From Rhodamnia argentea (lineage: Eukaryota > Streptophyta > Magnoliopsida > Myrtales > Myrtaceae): a DNA stretch of 64,000 bases. Location: NCBI RefSeq assembly GCF_020921035.1, contig NC_063157.1:11258001-11322000 (forward strand). The letters are read 5' to 3'. A program made the translations under genes and the position numbers. Within the stretch, counting starts at the first letter, position 1; each line of letters opens with the position of its first letter. Positions 44,167 through 56,260 of this stretch are shown here, piece by piece. The notes below the pieces were generated by a model, which saw only the letters and a program-made list of their open reading frames with translations, searched no databases and had not been told where the DNA came from.

Positions 44167-44766
44167 AAGAGAATTATAAAAAAAAAAAGCCCTAAATCTA
44201 TTTCGCTTGTGCCAATTCAATCTCAAAACTCTTAATGGTGTCAATTGAGTCACACACGTTTTCACACTTTCCCAATCGAGTTCATTTAGGCAATTTTGTC
44301 TAGAGGCTTCTAACGTGGATATTGCCCGTCATACTTGACACTTTTTTTTTAATTTTTAATTTTTTTCTTTACTCTTTTTTTTTTTAACTTAGGGGTAGCG
44401 AGAGTTGTCCGCAGATCCTCACCTGCCCTAGGCGAGGCCATCGCAGGCCCTCGCTCAAGTCTGAGCAAGGTGGGCACCATGGCCCTCGTCCATGGCCGAC
44501 GAGGGCAACGACGCCCGAGTCCAATGCCTTGAGGGCATTCCTACCCTAAGTTCAAATACCAAACTGTTATTAAAAATATTCATGACAATGCCCGTCGTGC
44601 CATGTAAGACGACTAGAATTCACATCAGCAATTTCCGACCAAAATTGATCGGATGGACTTAATTGACATAACGTGAAAGGCTTAAGACTCAATGGCACCA
44701 TTAAAAAGCTTAGGACTGAATTGACATAAATGCAATAGATTTAAGATGTTTTTAGTAATTTTCGGC
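44167..44766. mobile_element. Non-autonomous Mutator-like element (600 bp), perfect 9-bp TSD
   Basis: CATCTACAC flanks both sides (44158-44166 and 44767-44775). Imperfect inverted arms: aagagaattataaaaaaaaa at the left, gccgaaaattactaaaaaca in reverse at the right. A GC-rich core (about 44390-44530, with ccctaggcgaggcc) lies in the middle. Confidence 0.7.
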
Positions 44767-44775
44767 CATCTACAC

Positions 44776-45539
44776 AGACAATATAGATAACACGATTCGC
44801 TCATCATTCTAATATGTTGCGCAAAACATTTATCCATTCTAAATGGTAGCACCACATAACATAATTATACTTTCCTAGTCACACGAAATACGTCATTCAT
44901 CTAACGACTTTGAAATGTTTTTGTGTGCAATATCAATTTTCTATCTTGAACATGTAAATCTATTTAATATTAAGAAACCAAGCTCTTAGCTAATCGAAAG
45001 AGAGGTTCATGTTTTGATGATCTCCTAAACTAAGTCACTATTTGAGAATATTAGGATACATAGAGAGGTTTTCCCATTAAGTGTTATCTTTTCAACTAAG
45101 TTATATGGGCTTGGTCCATCTCTTTTGTTAGCATATTTAGATGGACACTGGACCGACCCATTTCGCAAAAAGCTGCCCATCTTACAAAGAGTTGCCTGCC
45201 TTTCAATGAGATATGAACATCCATGGATGAAAGGGACTGGAAATCCCATCACTGAAACCATTCAAAGTTTAAGAAACTTGAGGGTACTGTTCGCAAAATT
45301 AGAGGACAACTCAAATGCTCTGATTGCGAATGAGAGTCTGTTTGACACTTTCCTCGCGGAAAAGAGGGAAACGATTGCCATATATACACGAGTAATTGAT
45401 CGCCAAACTCGGCTGCTATAGCTATCTAAAGTTTCTAACAGCAGCTTTTCTCTGTTCCGTTCTTGGAGCAGGAGTTGCTTCGAATAATCAAAGAAGAAAA
45501 TCCTGAAGGAAACTGTCGGGTTTCTTTTGTTCTCAAGCC
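44776..45539. other. 3' flank of the kinase gene, no gene recognised
   Basis: The plus-strand frame 45125-45421 has no recognisable domain. The proximal part is probably the kinase 3' UTR. Confidence 0.4.
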
Positions 45540-48149
45540 TCAACAACAGAAGAGGTGATCGTCATCTTCAATGTCGGGAACTCCTAGCATTGCCAGGGCT
45601 AGGTGCCCGTCCATGTCGGTCTTTGATTGTTGTAGTTGATGACTGTAGAAGTCGATGATGCATCCGTTTCCCACAAAGGCAGAGCCCTTCCTACTTAATG
45701 AGGAAGGCTCCTCTTCGCCTCTTAGAATGGCCACGACGCGATCCATGGGCGGCCTCTGAGATTCTTCGCTATTTATGCACGCGTGTGCTGCTTGAATCAG
45801 CCTCAGAACTGGGCTAGAGCTTCTGAGAGCGTGTCCAAGCCGGGGATCAAGCAGTTCTTGGATGGCTCCTACTCCTTTCTGCAAAAGGGGTTTCGCCTGC
45901 AAAACCAGTAAAAGTCCGATCATTCAATGCTGAAACCAAGTTTGCCGCAGTGAAAGTCCAGTAACTTCAGGGCCAGCCACTCTGAAAGCACATGGATTTG
46001 ATGCTTTGCAACATCATGAGATGCAAACTATTTGCTTCCTTTTGCAAAAGTAAATGAAATGAACTCTACAATCAAAAACCTCACAAAATCAGAAAAGTAA
46101 TAGAGCTTATTATAAGCACTTCAATTACGACAGTTCCTTAGCTAGATTAAAGGTACTTCTAGACGTCTTACCTAGTTTAAAGGTACTTTAATCAATACAA
46201 CATCTTCTAGGTTGACCTCTTTTCCGCACATAAGTTGCTTATGAGGAGTATGCAAATACACATTAACATTAGCAGTGAACAGCAGCAAAAAATTGAAGCT
46301 AATATGATGAAACCTACCCATAGGACCAAATTCTCCTCCCCTGCAGGCTTATTTGCTTCAATTGGTTTCCGGCCGGTTATTAGCTCCAACAAAACCACTC
46401 CGAAAGCGTAAACGTCGGTCTTATCGGACACTTTCCCGTGCTGGAAATATTCAGGTGCCAAATATCTGCACCAGGTTAGGTGTTAGAATTACATCAGTAG
46501 AAGAAACATCTTAAACATGCACCTGAACAACAGATAGCCCAATTCAATCCTATTTTGCTTTTTTTTTTTTTTTTTTGCCCTTCAACTTCAGCACATACCC
46601 AAATGTTCCTTTGACAGTTTTGCACAGGAAAGGGACTGATGGCCCAGAAGTCCATGTAGCTAACCCAAAATCACACAACTGCAAAAATGCAAGCAAAGTC
46701 CAAGGGGTAGGTACATCAGAATGACTCTTCTTGACCAGTATGACTCATTGTGAACTCAGGAGGAGGATTAAAAAAAAAAGCATAATGGAACAGAAAAATT
46801 GAAAAAAGATGGAATTTTTTACCTTGGGCTTTTTCTTGGAGGAGAGGAGAATGTTGGAGGGCTTGATGTCTCTGTGAACGACACATTTCTCAGTCCCATT
46901 GTGCAAATACATCATTGCCTCGGCAACACCGACAGCGACCTTGTACCTCGCCAACCATGGGAGCGTTGGGCAAACCTTACCTCCCTTTTTCCTATCTGCA
47001 AGTAAGGAAGACCAATTCTCAAGAAACCACCCCAGAATTGAAAAGTGATTCGATGACAAGCTCCGGACCACGACTCACTGTGCAAATGCTGCTCTAAGCT
47101 TCCGCCGGACACGTACTTGTACACCAAGAAAAGGCCCTCCTCCGGATCAATGCAGAAGCCTAGCAAAGGGACTATGTTCGGGTGGTGAAGCGAGCTTGCA
47201 ATCATCAGCTCTCTGAAGAATGCCTTCGGGGACTCCTTGTCTTCTCTGTCCAAACGCTTTATGGCCACTGCTGTTCTCAAGTAGCCAACCCTTCCTCTGA
47301 ATACACAGCTCAGTGCCCCTCTTCCCAGCACTCTGCCTGCAGAATAACGTGGCAAATGCTCTCACTCGAAGTCTCAAAATCAATACCAGAGACCAGAACA
47401 CGAACTGGGTTAGCAGTTAACAGAACAAAGAGTGCCGTGAAAGCGAAAATAAGCTCGTTATTTGGCGAATTAATGCGATTTGTCTCCTGCCTTGCGGCTC
47501 CTGACAACTTGATTGGTCGGGTTTATTTACCTAAATGAGCTCCTTCATAAATTCAAAAATTAGAAGAAGAGAGAGAGAAGCCAACTGAACTGTATTCACC
47601 TTTCGAAAAATTGCGAGTTGCAGAGAGAATTTCACTGTAGACGAATCTGATCAAAGTATTGGCCACTGGGGCAATGTTCTTCTCCAACGACAAGACCCGT
47701 CGCCACTTGACCTCCTGGGCATCACACTCGTCCAATCCGTTGTCCAAATTCAGCATGAGAACCGTCGTGCCGACGGCGGAAGCGTTGACGCAGAATGGCT
47801 CGAGCTCAACCCGGGAGCAGAAGGTGAACCTGAAAGACGAGTGCACGGACTGCGGGTCGGCGTTCGCCAGCTCCGGGCCACGCCCACCGCCAGTCGACTC
47901 CGCAAGCAACCACGCCCTGTTGTTCTCCAAGTGGCCGCCTTTATCGCCGCTCTCGGCCTCGTCCCGGCTCTGCTTCTTCGGAGAAGGACGAAGACAGGAC
48001 AAGCCAAAGTCCAGTACCATCTTTCTGAGAAGGGTTTTGATTTGTGACTCGTTTTGGTGGTCGGCGTGATGATGGGAAATTGGCGTTGGAGCATTTGATT
48101 CGTTGCGTGGCTTCTCAGTATCTGTGCAAGTTTCTTGGGATCCCCCCAT
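45540..48149 (-). CDS. Receptor-like cytoplasmic kinase (RLCK), 521 aa
   Basis: A Ser/Thr protein kinase without signal peptide or transmembrane segment. Six exons on the minus strand: 48149-47600, 47336-47079, 46995-46823, 46678-46599, 46465-46318 and 45896-45540; all introns are gt...ag and phases agree. Residues 1-165 form a plant-specific N-terminal part, containing [16 protein letters not shown], with no domain I can name. The kinase domain begins at [16 protein letters not shown]. Glycine loop G188-V195 (GRGALSCV), catalytic Lys K210 (VAIK), HRDIKPSN at 310-317, CDFG at 329-332, then [11 protein letters not shown] and [18 protein letters not shown]. It ends ...[21 protein letters not shown]. 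The chosen Met (MGGSQETC, context gaaaATGG) lies in a frame that stays open upstream to 48368; a TTTAAAATATT-like box near 48260 would make those upstream Mets untranscribed. Subfamily not determined. Confidence 0.88.
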
Positions 48150-48529
48150 TTTCCTCTCACTTTTCTTTTTTCCTGGAAAGGGGCTGATAATGCAGAAATC
48201 GAAGTGTCTTGAGCAGAGGAGGAAGATGAAGCAGAGAGTTGGGTGGGAATATTTTAAAGCGAGAGCTGCTTTGCTTTGCTTGAGGAAAGAGACAGAGAAC
48301 ATGGGAGAGAGGAAGAGAGCCAAATGCAACTGAGAGGGGGGTCTTCTTGAGAATAACCAGGTGAACATGAGGATGTGCCTGAAACATGCTGAAATAACAG
48401 ACTAAAGAAATGTAATTAAACCCATAGAAAAAAAGTCTTATGCGTGACTTAGGGCAAACAGTGATCTAAATTCAGTTGACATTTGCAATCGTATAAGAGC
48501 CGTATCAAAAGGTATTATCGCACGAACAA

Positions 48530-48835
48530 TTCATGAATTTTGATCTAATGTGCAATGTCGTTTTCGAACTTTTAGTTGGATTAACGAGATCCCCGAACTT
48601 TAAATTTGTTTAATATGGTCGCTGAACTTTTGATCTGTGTTTTATTCGTTCATGGACTATATGAAGATGTTCAATGTTGTCAATGAATTTTCATTAATAA
48701 AAGAATAATATTGAACATTTTTATATAATTCCAAGATTGAATCAAATATTACCAATAGTTTAGAGATCATATTGAACAAACTAAAAGTTTAAAGATGACA
48801 TTTTGGCCAAACTTAAGTGACCCATGTGTCGTTTT
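48530..48835. repeat. Hairpin MITE-like element, family A
   Basis: The left arm (gaacttttagttggatt, gaactttaaatttgtttaatatggtc) is mirrored at the right (agagatcatattgaacaaac, taaaagtttaaagatgaca). Relatives are at 62317-62680 and partly at 5490-5690 and 51350-51490. The centre holds aatgttgtcaatgaattttc and its imperfect inverse. Confidence 0.5.
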
Positions 48836-49078
48836 CCCATATCAAAAACGAAGTTAGTGCTGGTGCCTTGTAAACACGTGTGCGGCATTCGAGCGTCGAA
48901 ATTGGTAATTCAAATGGATTCGAGGCGCATGCCTTTAATTTAGATGATAACACTCTAATAAATGAAATTTAAATATCGATATTACCAACAACCATTTACA
49001 GAATCTAAACCTGAATGCGGATGGGATTAAAATTTGTAATCTTTCAATCAAAAGCATAATCCAAAAAAAAAAAAAAGA

Positions 49079-49733
49079 GGAAAATTTCAAATAAGGGCCC
49101 GAAGTGCTTTTGTTTTTTTAAATAAGGGCTTGAAGTGAACTTTATAACTCTTATTTTTTCAAAAAAGAACCTGAAGTGAATCTTATTTCAAATAAGAACC
49201 TGAATTATACATGAAGTCTAAAAAAAAAGAGCTTAGTCTCAAGGGCATTTTTGTCATTTCCCTTTATTCGATTTTTTCGTTTTTATTTTTATTTTCCTTT
49301 TTCTATTAAAAAAAAAAAAACACACACACACACACACACAAAGGTGAGAGGGCTACCGAGGTCACCGATGCTTGGGCGAGGGCCAGAATCAAGCAACCAC
49401 GGCCCTAGTCAAGGCGAGGGCCAATGTCTTGGGTGAGGGCACAACCCTCCGCCGCTCCGCTCCACGGGGTCGTTGGCCTTTGCTGACCCCCCATCAACGA
49501 TGGGGCGGCAACCACAGGCGAGCCTATATGTCTATTTTTTTTTTTTTTTTCCTTTTTTTAAAGAATATAAAAATGAAAAAAAAATCAAAAGGGGAAATGA
49601 CGAAGCTGCCCTTCGGGCCAAATCCTTTTTTAAGATTTCATGGCCACTTCAAGCCCTTATTTGAAATAAAATTCACTTCGAACTCTTATTTAAAAAAATA
49701 AAAGCGCTTCGGGTTCTTATTCAAAATTTTTCC
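49079..49733. mobile_element. Non-autonomous Mutator-like element (655 bp), same TIR type as the Pack-MULE
   Basis: The left end GGAAAATTTCAAATAAGGGC and the right end in reverse (GGAAAAATTTTGAATAAGAACC) continue in aagtg-cttattt modules exactly as in the Pack-MULE at 27147. The flanks are A-rich on both sides (AAAAAAAGA and AAAAAAAAA). A (CA)n run and a GC-rich core with gcgagggcc motifs lie inside. No gene captured that I can recognise. Confidence 0.65.
49320..49341 (+). repeat. (CA)n microsatellite
   Basis: A short pure CA run inside the MULE at 49079-49733. Confidence 0.85.
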
Positions 49734-50089
49734 AAAAAAAAATTTTGTGGAACATAGTACACTTCAATAAATAATGGTAAAGTAAAAAAAAAAGCATAAT
49801 AGGGAGGGAGAAGGTGCATGTAAACGTCCTCCAAATTTGACCCAAAAAAAAAAAAAAAAATTCCTCCAAAAGCAAGAACGTGAACAATGGAGCAGGTTTA
49901 TTGTGGGCTCGGCTCGCGCAAGTGGAAGGAACCAATTTTTTTAAAAGGTCAGAGAGGGGGATGAGTTGTGAGGTCAGAGTGGGGCCCGCCGAGAAAGCCG
50001 AGATTCCGTCTGCCATGGCCGAAGCGTGCAAGCTCAGGTCACCAGAACTGGAGAGAAACAAATCCTCCGAACAATCGTCCAAAAAATTT

Positions 50090-50573
50090 TATTGACATAT
50101 TCACTTTTAAACCTTTTAATTTTAATAATTGAATCCCCAATGTGTTAATAATTTATCAATTTAGTCTATTGAATTAACATTAGCCGGAAACCGATGATGT
50201 GGATACCCAACGTGCGGTACATCCAACATTGACGTGGACAATCTTTTTACAAGTTTCTTTCATATCATCTCTTTTTTTTTCCAATCAAGCCAGTTATAAA
50301 ACGAGGGTCGCTGGCCCTTCCAGACTTGATAGGAAAAAGAAAGAAAAATAAAACAAAATATATTTAAAAAAATTAAAAGAAATTCATGTTAGCGTCGATC
50401 GTCCTACGTAATACTACCGTCATTCGAGTCGGCGATTTACGATTAAAATTGGTTGGATAGCTCAACCGGCAAAGTGTCAAAAGAATTAGGACTCAATTGA
50501 CAAAATTGAAAGATTTGAAATTGGATTGGTCAGAGTGCAATAAATTTTGAATTTTTTAGACAATTTTTCCGCC
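50090..50573. mobile_element. MULE-type non-autonomous element
   Basis: Arms with ttttaaaccttttaattttaataattgaatcc at the left are inverted at the right (aggactcaattgac, tgcaataaattttgaatttttt, ending caatttttcc). No clear target duplication. No coding content. Confidence 0.45.
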
Positions 50574-50966
50574 TGATAACCTTCATAGCAGAGTTTTATC
50601 CGACATATGTAGACGAAACATATTGAACTTTCCATCACCCAGCTCGAACTGAAGGCGAGCGAAGATCTGCGTGCATACGCCGTACGCTTGTCTATCGAGA
50701 TGTGTTCGTTAAGCAATGAAGTTCGAAAGACCGCGAACGATCTCGTGCTAGGACCATATAGATACTCTCATGGAAACTCTTGCTTTTTTTCCCTAAATCG
50801 CATCGCGAAGACGATTCCATCGCTCTACGACTAGACGAACGAGCTCATCGCGATCGGAAGAAGTGCGGTCCGATCCTCATCGACGTCTACCAATTTTCTC
50901 AAGCAGTGTCTTTTTCGGAGAAACTCTCGGTCGTTTTCACTAATGTTGAGAATCGTCAAGCGGGCC

Positions 50967-51305
50967 TTGCGCACGTGTGGTTGGTGTCGGGATGGAGACG
51001 TCGTTGCATTTTCGGGTTTATATGCTCGATCCCTTTCTGCTTGTACCGTTCAATTCGCTCGGCAATTTGGTGGGGGGTCCTGAGGACAGTTTAGGATCAA
51101 AGCAAGTCCTGTCGGATCTTTTCACTTTTACCATATGATCAAACACCAACATCATAGCATGTATCTATTCATTACATTGGTGATTGATGCGAACATTGCT
51201 CTGTCATTAGCAGTGTACTTCATGGCGATATTGATGAGAGTCTGCTTAATTAATGAGCCCCTTCGGTTTGGTTAGCACCGTGTATGGATGAAAAAAAAGG
51301 CCATG
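50967..51305 (+). repeat. Dispersed duplicate segment, copy 1
   Basis: Matches 52046-52357: ggccttgc-c--gtg-ttggtgt, gcattttc-gg-tta-a-gc-cgatc, gatcaaagcaagtcc-gtc-gatctt and ccctc/ccttcggtttg-ttagcacc occur in the same order in both. Confidence 0.7.
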
Positions 51306-52045
51306 AGATGTAGACCGTCCATGCAAGGGGGACAAATGGTGCCTAAACTTTGGTATAATGCGTAACATCGTCCCTAGAGTTTTTAATTTGTTCAATACAG
51401 CAACTAAGCTATTGGTAAATATTTGATTTAGTCTCTAGATTATATGAAGAATGTCTAATATCGTACTTCCATTCTATTAATTCAAGGTGATAAAATTTGC
51501 TGATGTGGCTTCCAATTCGTTAAATTTGAACCATTGGCTACCAAAAAAAAAGTTACTCGTCGATTATTCAAGTAAGATATCCATATTCAATCAGAATATA
51601 ATGATCCACGTTGTCAAATAACCTTGGACATGTTAACACCCTAGTTTGTTTTTTTCTTTTGCCCTTTTCTAAAGTAATGATGGCAAAAGGATGGCAATTA
51701 AACATTAAAATAGTCATAAGACTCTACGATCTGTTTGGACCATGCGGCATAAGTTCGATACCTTCACCCGAGAAATTGTCGAGAAGAAATCCAAGTTCGA
51801 GCCCGTCGATATATTCAGTTGAAGCCATATTTACTTAAAAGCTCAAATCAATAAGTTATGAGCTGACTAGGATATGTTAACGGTTCTAAATCTCATAAAT
51901 TCTGCGATGTACGACTACATTTACTCAAAAGATTAGACTGATAAGTTATTAGCCAATAGGATATGTCAACAGCTCTAAATCCCACAAATTCTGCAATGCG
52001 CGACTTTTTTAACGCAACTCATACATGCATTTCGACACTTCCCAC

Positions 52046-52357
52046 GTTGGCCTTGCACGGGTGATTGGTGTTGAGATACAGACAGCGTTGCATTTTTTCT
52101 GGCTTATACGCCCGATCATCTTCTGTTCCCGTCAGTCGATTCGCTCGGACCCTATGGACAATTCAGGATCGAAGCAAGTCCAGTCAGATCTTCTTCTTTT
52201 TACCATGGGACCAAACACCAACACGGGTCCTTCCAAGTTCCTTAATAATTGATCCAAACAGTGCTCGCTCCATTGTTCATGGTGACATTGACGAGAGTTA
52301 TTTTAATCGACAAGTCCCCTCGGTTTGATTAGCACCATCAATATATGAGAAAAAGCT
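52046..52357 (+). repeat. Dispersed duplicate segment, copy 2
   Basis: The second copy of the segment at 50967-51305, about 1.05 kb downstream in the same orientation. Neither copy holds a conserved open frame, so a non-coding repeat or an old promoter-type duplication is more likely than a gene. Confidence 0.7.
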
Positions 52358-53139
52358 AAGAGATGCCGATCCGTTTGGTCGGATTGAGTGCATTGGGTAG
52401 GTACTCAAAAGAAAAAAAAAAGCTCCGTACATAAATAAAGTAATATCAATCAAAGTAGATAGAAATATTTACTTGCAACAAGAATATAAACTTTTTTTTT
52501 TTTGGTTCTGGACGCAGAGTGCCTGATCATCCATTTATCCCTGATAGCTTCATCGATCTCTCGAAAATCCGAGAAGAAGATTGACATTATTCGTGTCTAG
52601 TGCAACGACTTATATCAATTGGATTTGGAGTCGATCGTTACGGTGGGGATGACGGTTGACCATCTTAGATTAGTTCAAAGACTTATATAAATGAGATTGA
52701 AAGTTTAAAGAAGGCATTACATGTCGATATATTAACCCTCCAGATTGGCGAACGGACAAACAAGAATCAACAAAGCCTGATTAAATTAATTTAGGCCCGG
52801 TTTACCAGCTGACATGACAGTTGCCATGCATGCTTTTTGCATTATTGCTAACGTGTCCCAACTTTTCGTCTCCCCCTCATCATTATCATCGAAAAAATTA
52901 TTCCAAGTGTCGTGACATGATCTCTCCAGTTTCCATCGTAATCGATATTTACTGCCTCCTTCGCGGGTCTTTGCTTTATCGGTCGTCTCGTCTCTTGGCT
53001 TCGACGGAGGCACCGTACACCGCTCCATCCGGTCTTTCTTTTCTCTATAGAGATAGTATCATTGGTCAATCTGGGAAATCTTATTATGTCGTATGAAAAA
53101 AAAAAAAGAGAAAAAAAATTCAAAAAAAGTAAAAAACGA

Positions 53140-53400
53140 AAATGCCATTCGACCGGTGGGGTCTGATCCTTTTTCGAGACTTATATGGCCACTTCAAGTT
53201 TTTATTTGAAACATGATCCATTTCATTCCTTTATTTAAAAATAATAATAATATTTCAAGCTCTTATTTGAAATAATGTCCATTTCGGATCTTTATTTAAG
53301 AAAATGATGAAGTTTCAGGCTCTTATTTAAAATAATGTCCATTTTAGGCATTTATTGAAGAAAATGATGGCACTTCAAACCCTTATTCAAAACTTTCCCA
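53140..53400. mobile_element. Solo right terminal repeat of a Pack-MULE-type element
   Basis: In reverse it begins GGGAAAGTTTTGAATAAGGG and carries four to five AAATAAGAGCC-type modules, as at the ends of the elements at 27147 and 49079. No matching left repeat is visible, so the element is truncated. Confidence 0.5.
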
Positions 53401-53671
53401 AACTTTAACATCTTTTTTTTGCTCTTCCTATTGAATATTCTTTAATATTATAAATTTAAAATCTTTCTACATTGATATACTATGACTTAAAATTTTCGTA
53501 GTTATTTTGTTCAAAAGAGGAAGATTTAACGAGTTATTAATGTTAAGATTTAACAAGTTATTAATGTCAAAAAACATGTTACAATTTAAAGAAATGAACA
53601 TTTTCACCTTCTACTAGTGATAATTACACTGTCTGATATTAGTATTCTTTGACTAACCCATCTTAATTTCA

Positions 53672-54292
53672 CGGGATAAGTACACCGGAAGTGCCATAGC
53701 TTGAGTACGGTTCACTTGAGGTTATAACTATTTTTTTTTCCTTCACTTGATGCCACAACTTTTAAAAATCGATCACTTAAGTGCTATCGCCAATTTATTT
53801 GGTCGGAAATCTTACGTGGCCAACGAAAAATCTAACATGGTATTGCCGGAGTAGTTTTTTTTTTATTTTTTTTAATGTACACATGCATTTTTAAAAAAAA
53901 ATTATTTATCTTGAAAATTTTCCTTTTCTTTTGGCTTTTTCTGCATGTTTTCACCCCATGAACGAGGCGGCCCTCGCCCCTAGGCAAGCCAGTCAGGACC
54001 TATGAGGGTCATCAACGACCCTCACTGGCCAAGGGGAAGAAGACCAAGAAAAAAAATAAAAGAAAAAGCTATTTTCAAAATTAAATGCAAAATAAAAAAA
54101 TATTAAAATTAATACAAAAAATCCACTTGTCAATGAAAAATTAATAAAAAAGTCCACGTATGATGATTTGTCAGAAGTGGCACTCAAGTGAATGATTTTG
54201 CTCCGACGTGCCACTTAAGTGAGCGAAAAAAAATTTATGGCACTCAAGTGAACGCCATATAAAAGTTATGGCACTCCTAGTAAACTTATCCC
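53672..54292. mobile_element. Non-autonomous Mutator-like element (621 bp), perfect 9-bp TSD
   Basis: TTAATTTCA flanks both ends (53663-53671 and 54293-54301). The terminal repeats are GGGATAAGTACACCGG and, in reverse, GGGATAAGTTTACTAGG, followed by gtgccata and cacttgag modules repeated in both arms. No coding content. Confidence 0.75.
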
Positions 54293-54450
54293 TTAATTTC
54301 ATCATGGAAATTTCATATTTTGAGCAAGTTCATTATGCCTTATATATTTAATATTAAATGACATCTTAAAAAATGCCATTCGTATTTGCCATGACAACTT
54401 CATATTTAGATTTGAAAAGGAAAATTCATTTTGTGTATCCTGTATTTATG

Positions 54451-55350
54451 GGAAAACTTTCCAGAAAGTCCTAAATCTATTATACGACGGTCAATTCAAT
54501 CTCAAAATTGTCAATTGTGTCAATTTAGTCATAAAACTTTAAGTAGGGAAGCTCTAGGGTTTTGCTAACCAGTGTGACGTTGAGTTATATGTTCCCTAGT
54601 TCATGCGATTTCTCAAAGTAGTCCTTCCAATCAATTTAAACCGAAAATCGATGACGTGGCCATTTAGTCAATGCCGAGGGTGCTACGTGACATTACCGAC
54701 GTTGACATGAACATTTTTAAAACGATTTGTGATTTTTTTTCTCCTTTTATTTCTTTTCTTTTCTTTTCACAAGTGGTCGATCTTAGGCGAGTGATGTGTG
54801 GGCTAACCTCCCCGAGAACCGGCGAGGCTCTGGGGCGAGGGTCACCGTGCTCGCTGGCCATATTGACAAAGAAATAAAGAAAAGAGTAAAGAAAATGAGA
54901 GAGAAAGAAATAATTTCAAAAAAATTAGAAAAAACTTTAAAAAATTATAAAATTGTTCACGTTGTCTCCAAATGTGCCACGCAAAAGATTAGCGTCCACA
55001 TCAACAATCTTTTGCCAAAAAGAAAAATTGTCAAAAAGTTTGGTGAGGGTCGACTTCGTCCGCGACGTGCAAGATCCTAGAGCAAGGGTCGCCGGGCTCG
55101 CTGGGTACAATTAAAAAAAAAAGAGGAAAGAAAAAAAGAAGCAAATAAATAATTTTAAAAATCACAAAAAAAATTTCAAAAAAAATTGTAAAATTATACA
55201 CATCGGCTCCGGCTGTGCTACGTAAGAGATCGGTATCCATGAGCAATCTTTTTTCGAAAGAACAAATTGTCAGAAAGCTTAAAATAAAACTAGGTTTAAG
55301 ACTAAATTAGTATTCGTATAATAGGCTATTGACTTATTGATAATTTCCCC
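54451..55350. mobile_element. MULE-type composite element
   Basis: The left end GGAAAACTTTCCAGAAAGTCC and the right end taatttcccc (reverse GGGGAAATTA) bound inverted arms. Two GC-rich cores (about 54780-54860 and 55030-55110) suggest a nested or duplicated element. No target duplication was confirmed. Confidence 0.45.
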
Positions 55351-56260
55351 ATGAATTTCTATTAGTTAATTTGCCTCATGGTGTGTGCTTCATCTCAACT
55401 CGTATGGCCATGTGAGGCCCTTTTAAATAGAGCTCACACTGCTTATACAGGCGGATTTTGATTCGTGCTTTCTAGGCAATAACTTGTGAAGGGAGAAATT
55501 GAAGAGGAAACGTTACATAGGCCTGAACCTATCCTACTTTTGATAGGGCGTTTATTAAAATTATGTCAAGCGACAAGTTACCATGAATAAGATAAGAGAA
55601 TTATTCTCTCCTCGTCCTCCCCTCTTCGCTCCCTCCCTCCATCTTTTGCGTAATCCTCTACCCCATCTCAGCTTTGTGCGCCATCGCTGCCTCCTCGGAT
55701 GTCGAACAGCCGCCGCCTCGCAAGGATCGCCAAGGCCGCTGGTGTACGACCCCAAAAAAAAAGAAATTACAATTCAAAGATTTAAGACTAAATTAGTATT
55801 TGTATAATAGGCTTTTGACTTATTGATAATTTCCTCATGCATATCTATTAGTTAATTTGCCTCATGGTGTGTGTTTCATCTCTAACTCATATGGCTATGT
55901 GAGGCCCTTTTAAATAGAGCTCACTCTGCTTATACAGGCGGATTTTGATTCGTGCTTTCTAGGCAATATCTTGTGAAGGGAGAAATTGAAGAGGAAAAGT
56001 TAGGTAGGCCTGAACCTATCCTACTTCTGACAGACCGTTTATTAAAATTATGTCAAGCGACGATGTACCATGAATAAGATAAGAGAATTATTCTCTCGTC
56101 CCCCTTCTCTCCCTCCCGCCACCTTTTGCGTAAACCTCTGCCCCATCTCAGCTTTGCACGCCATCGCTGCCTCCTCGGATGTCGAACGGTCATCCCAACC
56201 TCCCGCACCACCACTGTGGTAGTAGCCGCCGCCTTGCAAGGATCACCAAGGCCGCTGCCG
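55301..56260 (+). repeat. Tandem duplication, two units of about 486 bp
   Basis: actaaattagtattcgtata at 55301 recurs at 55787 and the match runs on through agttaatttgcctcatggtg, acaggcggattttgattcg and ccatcgctgcctcctcgg to about 56255. The units differ by substitutions and small indels. The first unit begins inside the right arm of the preceding MULE. Confidence 0.8.

Larger units (their letters stand above)
50574..53099. other. Intergenic with an internal duplication, no recognised gene
   Basis: The plus-strand frame 50780-51094 and the minus-strand frame 52848-53123 have no domain I recognise. The segments about 50967-51305 and 52046-52357 are copies of each other (see findings). A partial family A hairpin lies at 51350-51490. 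Confidence 0.45.

Noticed and set aside
48150-48368. Upstream Mets of the RLCK frame (48368, 48302)
   Set aside because: A TATA-like tract near 48260 and a pyrimidine-rich leader place transcription start downstream of them, and the sequence reads like an untranslated leader.
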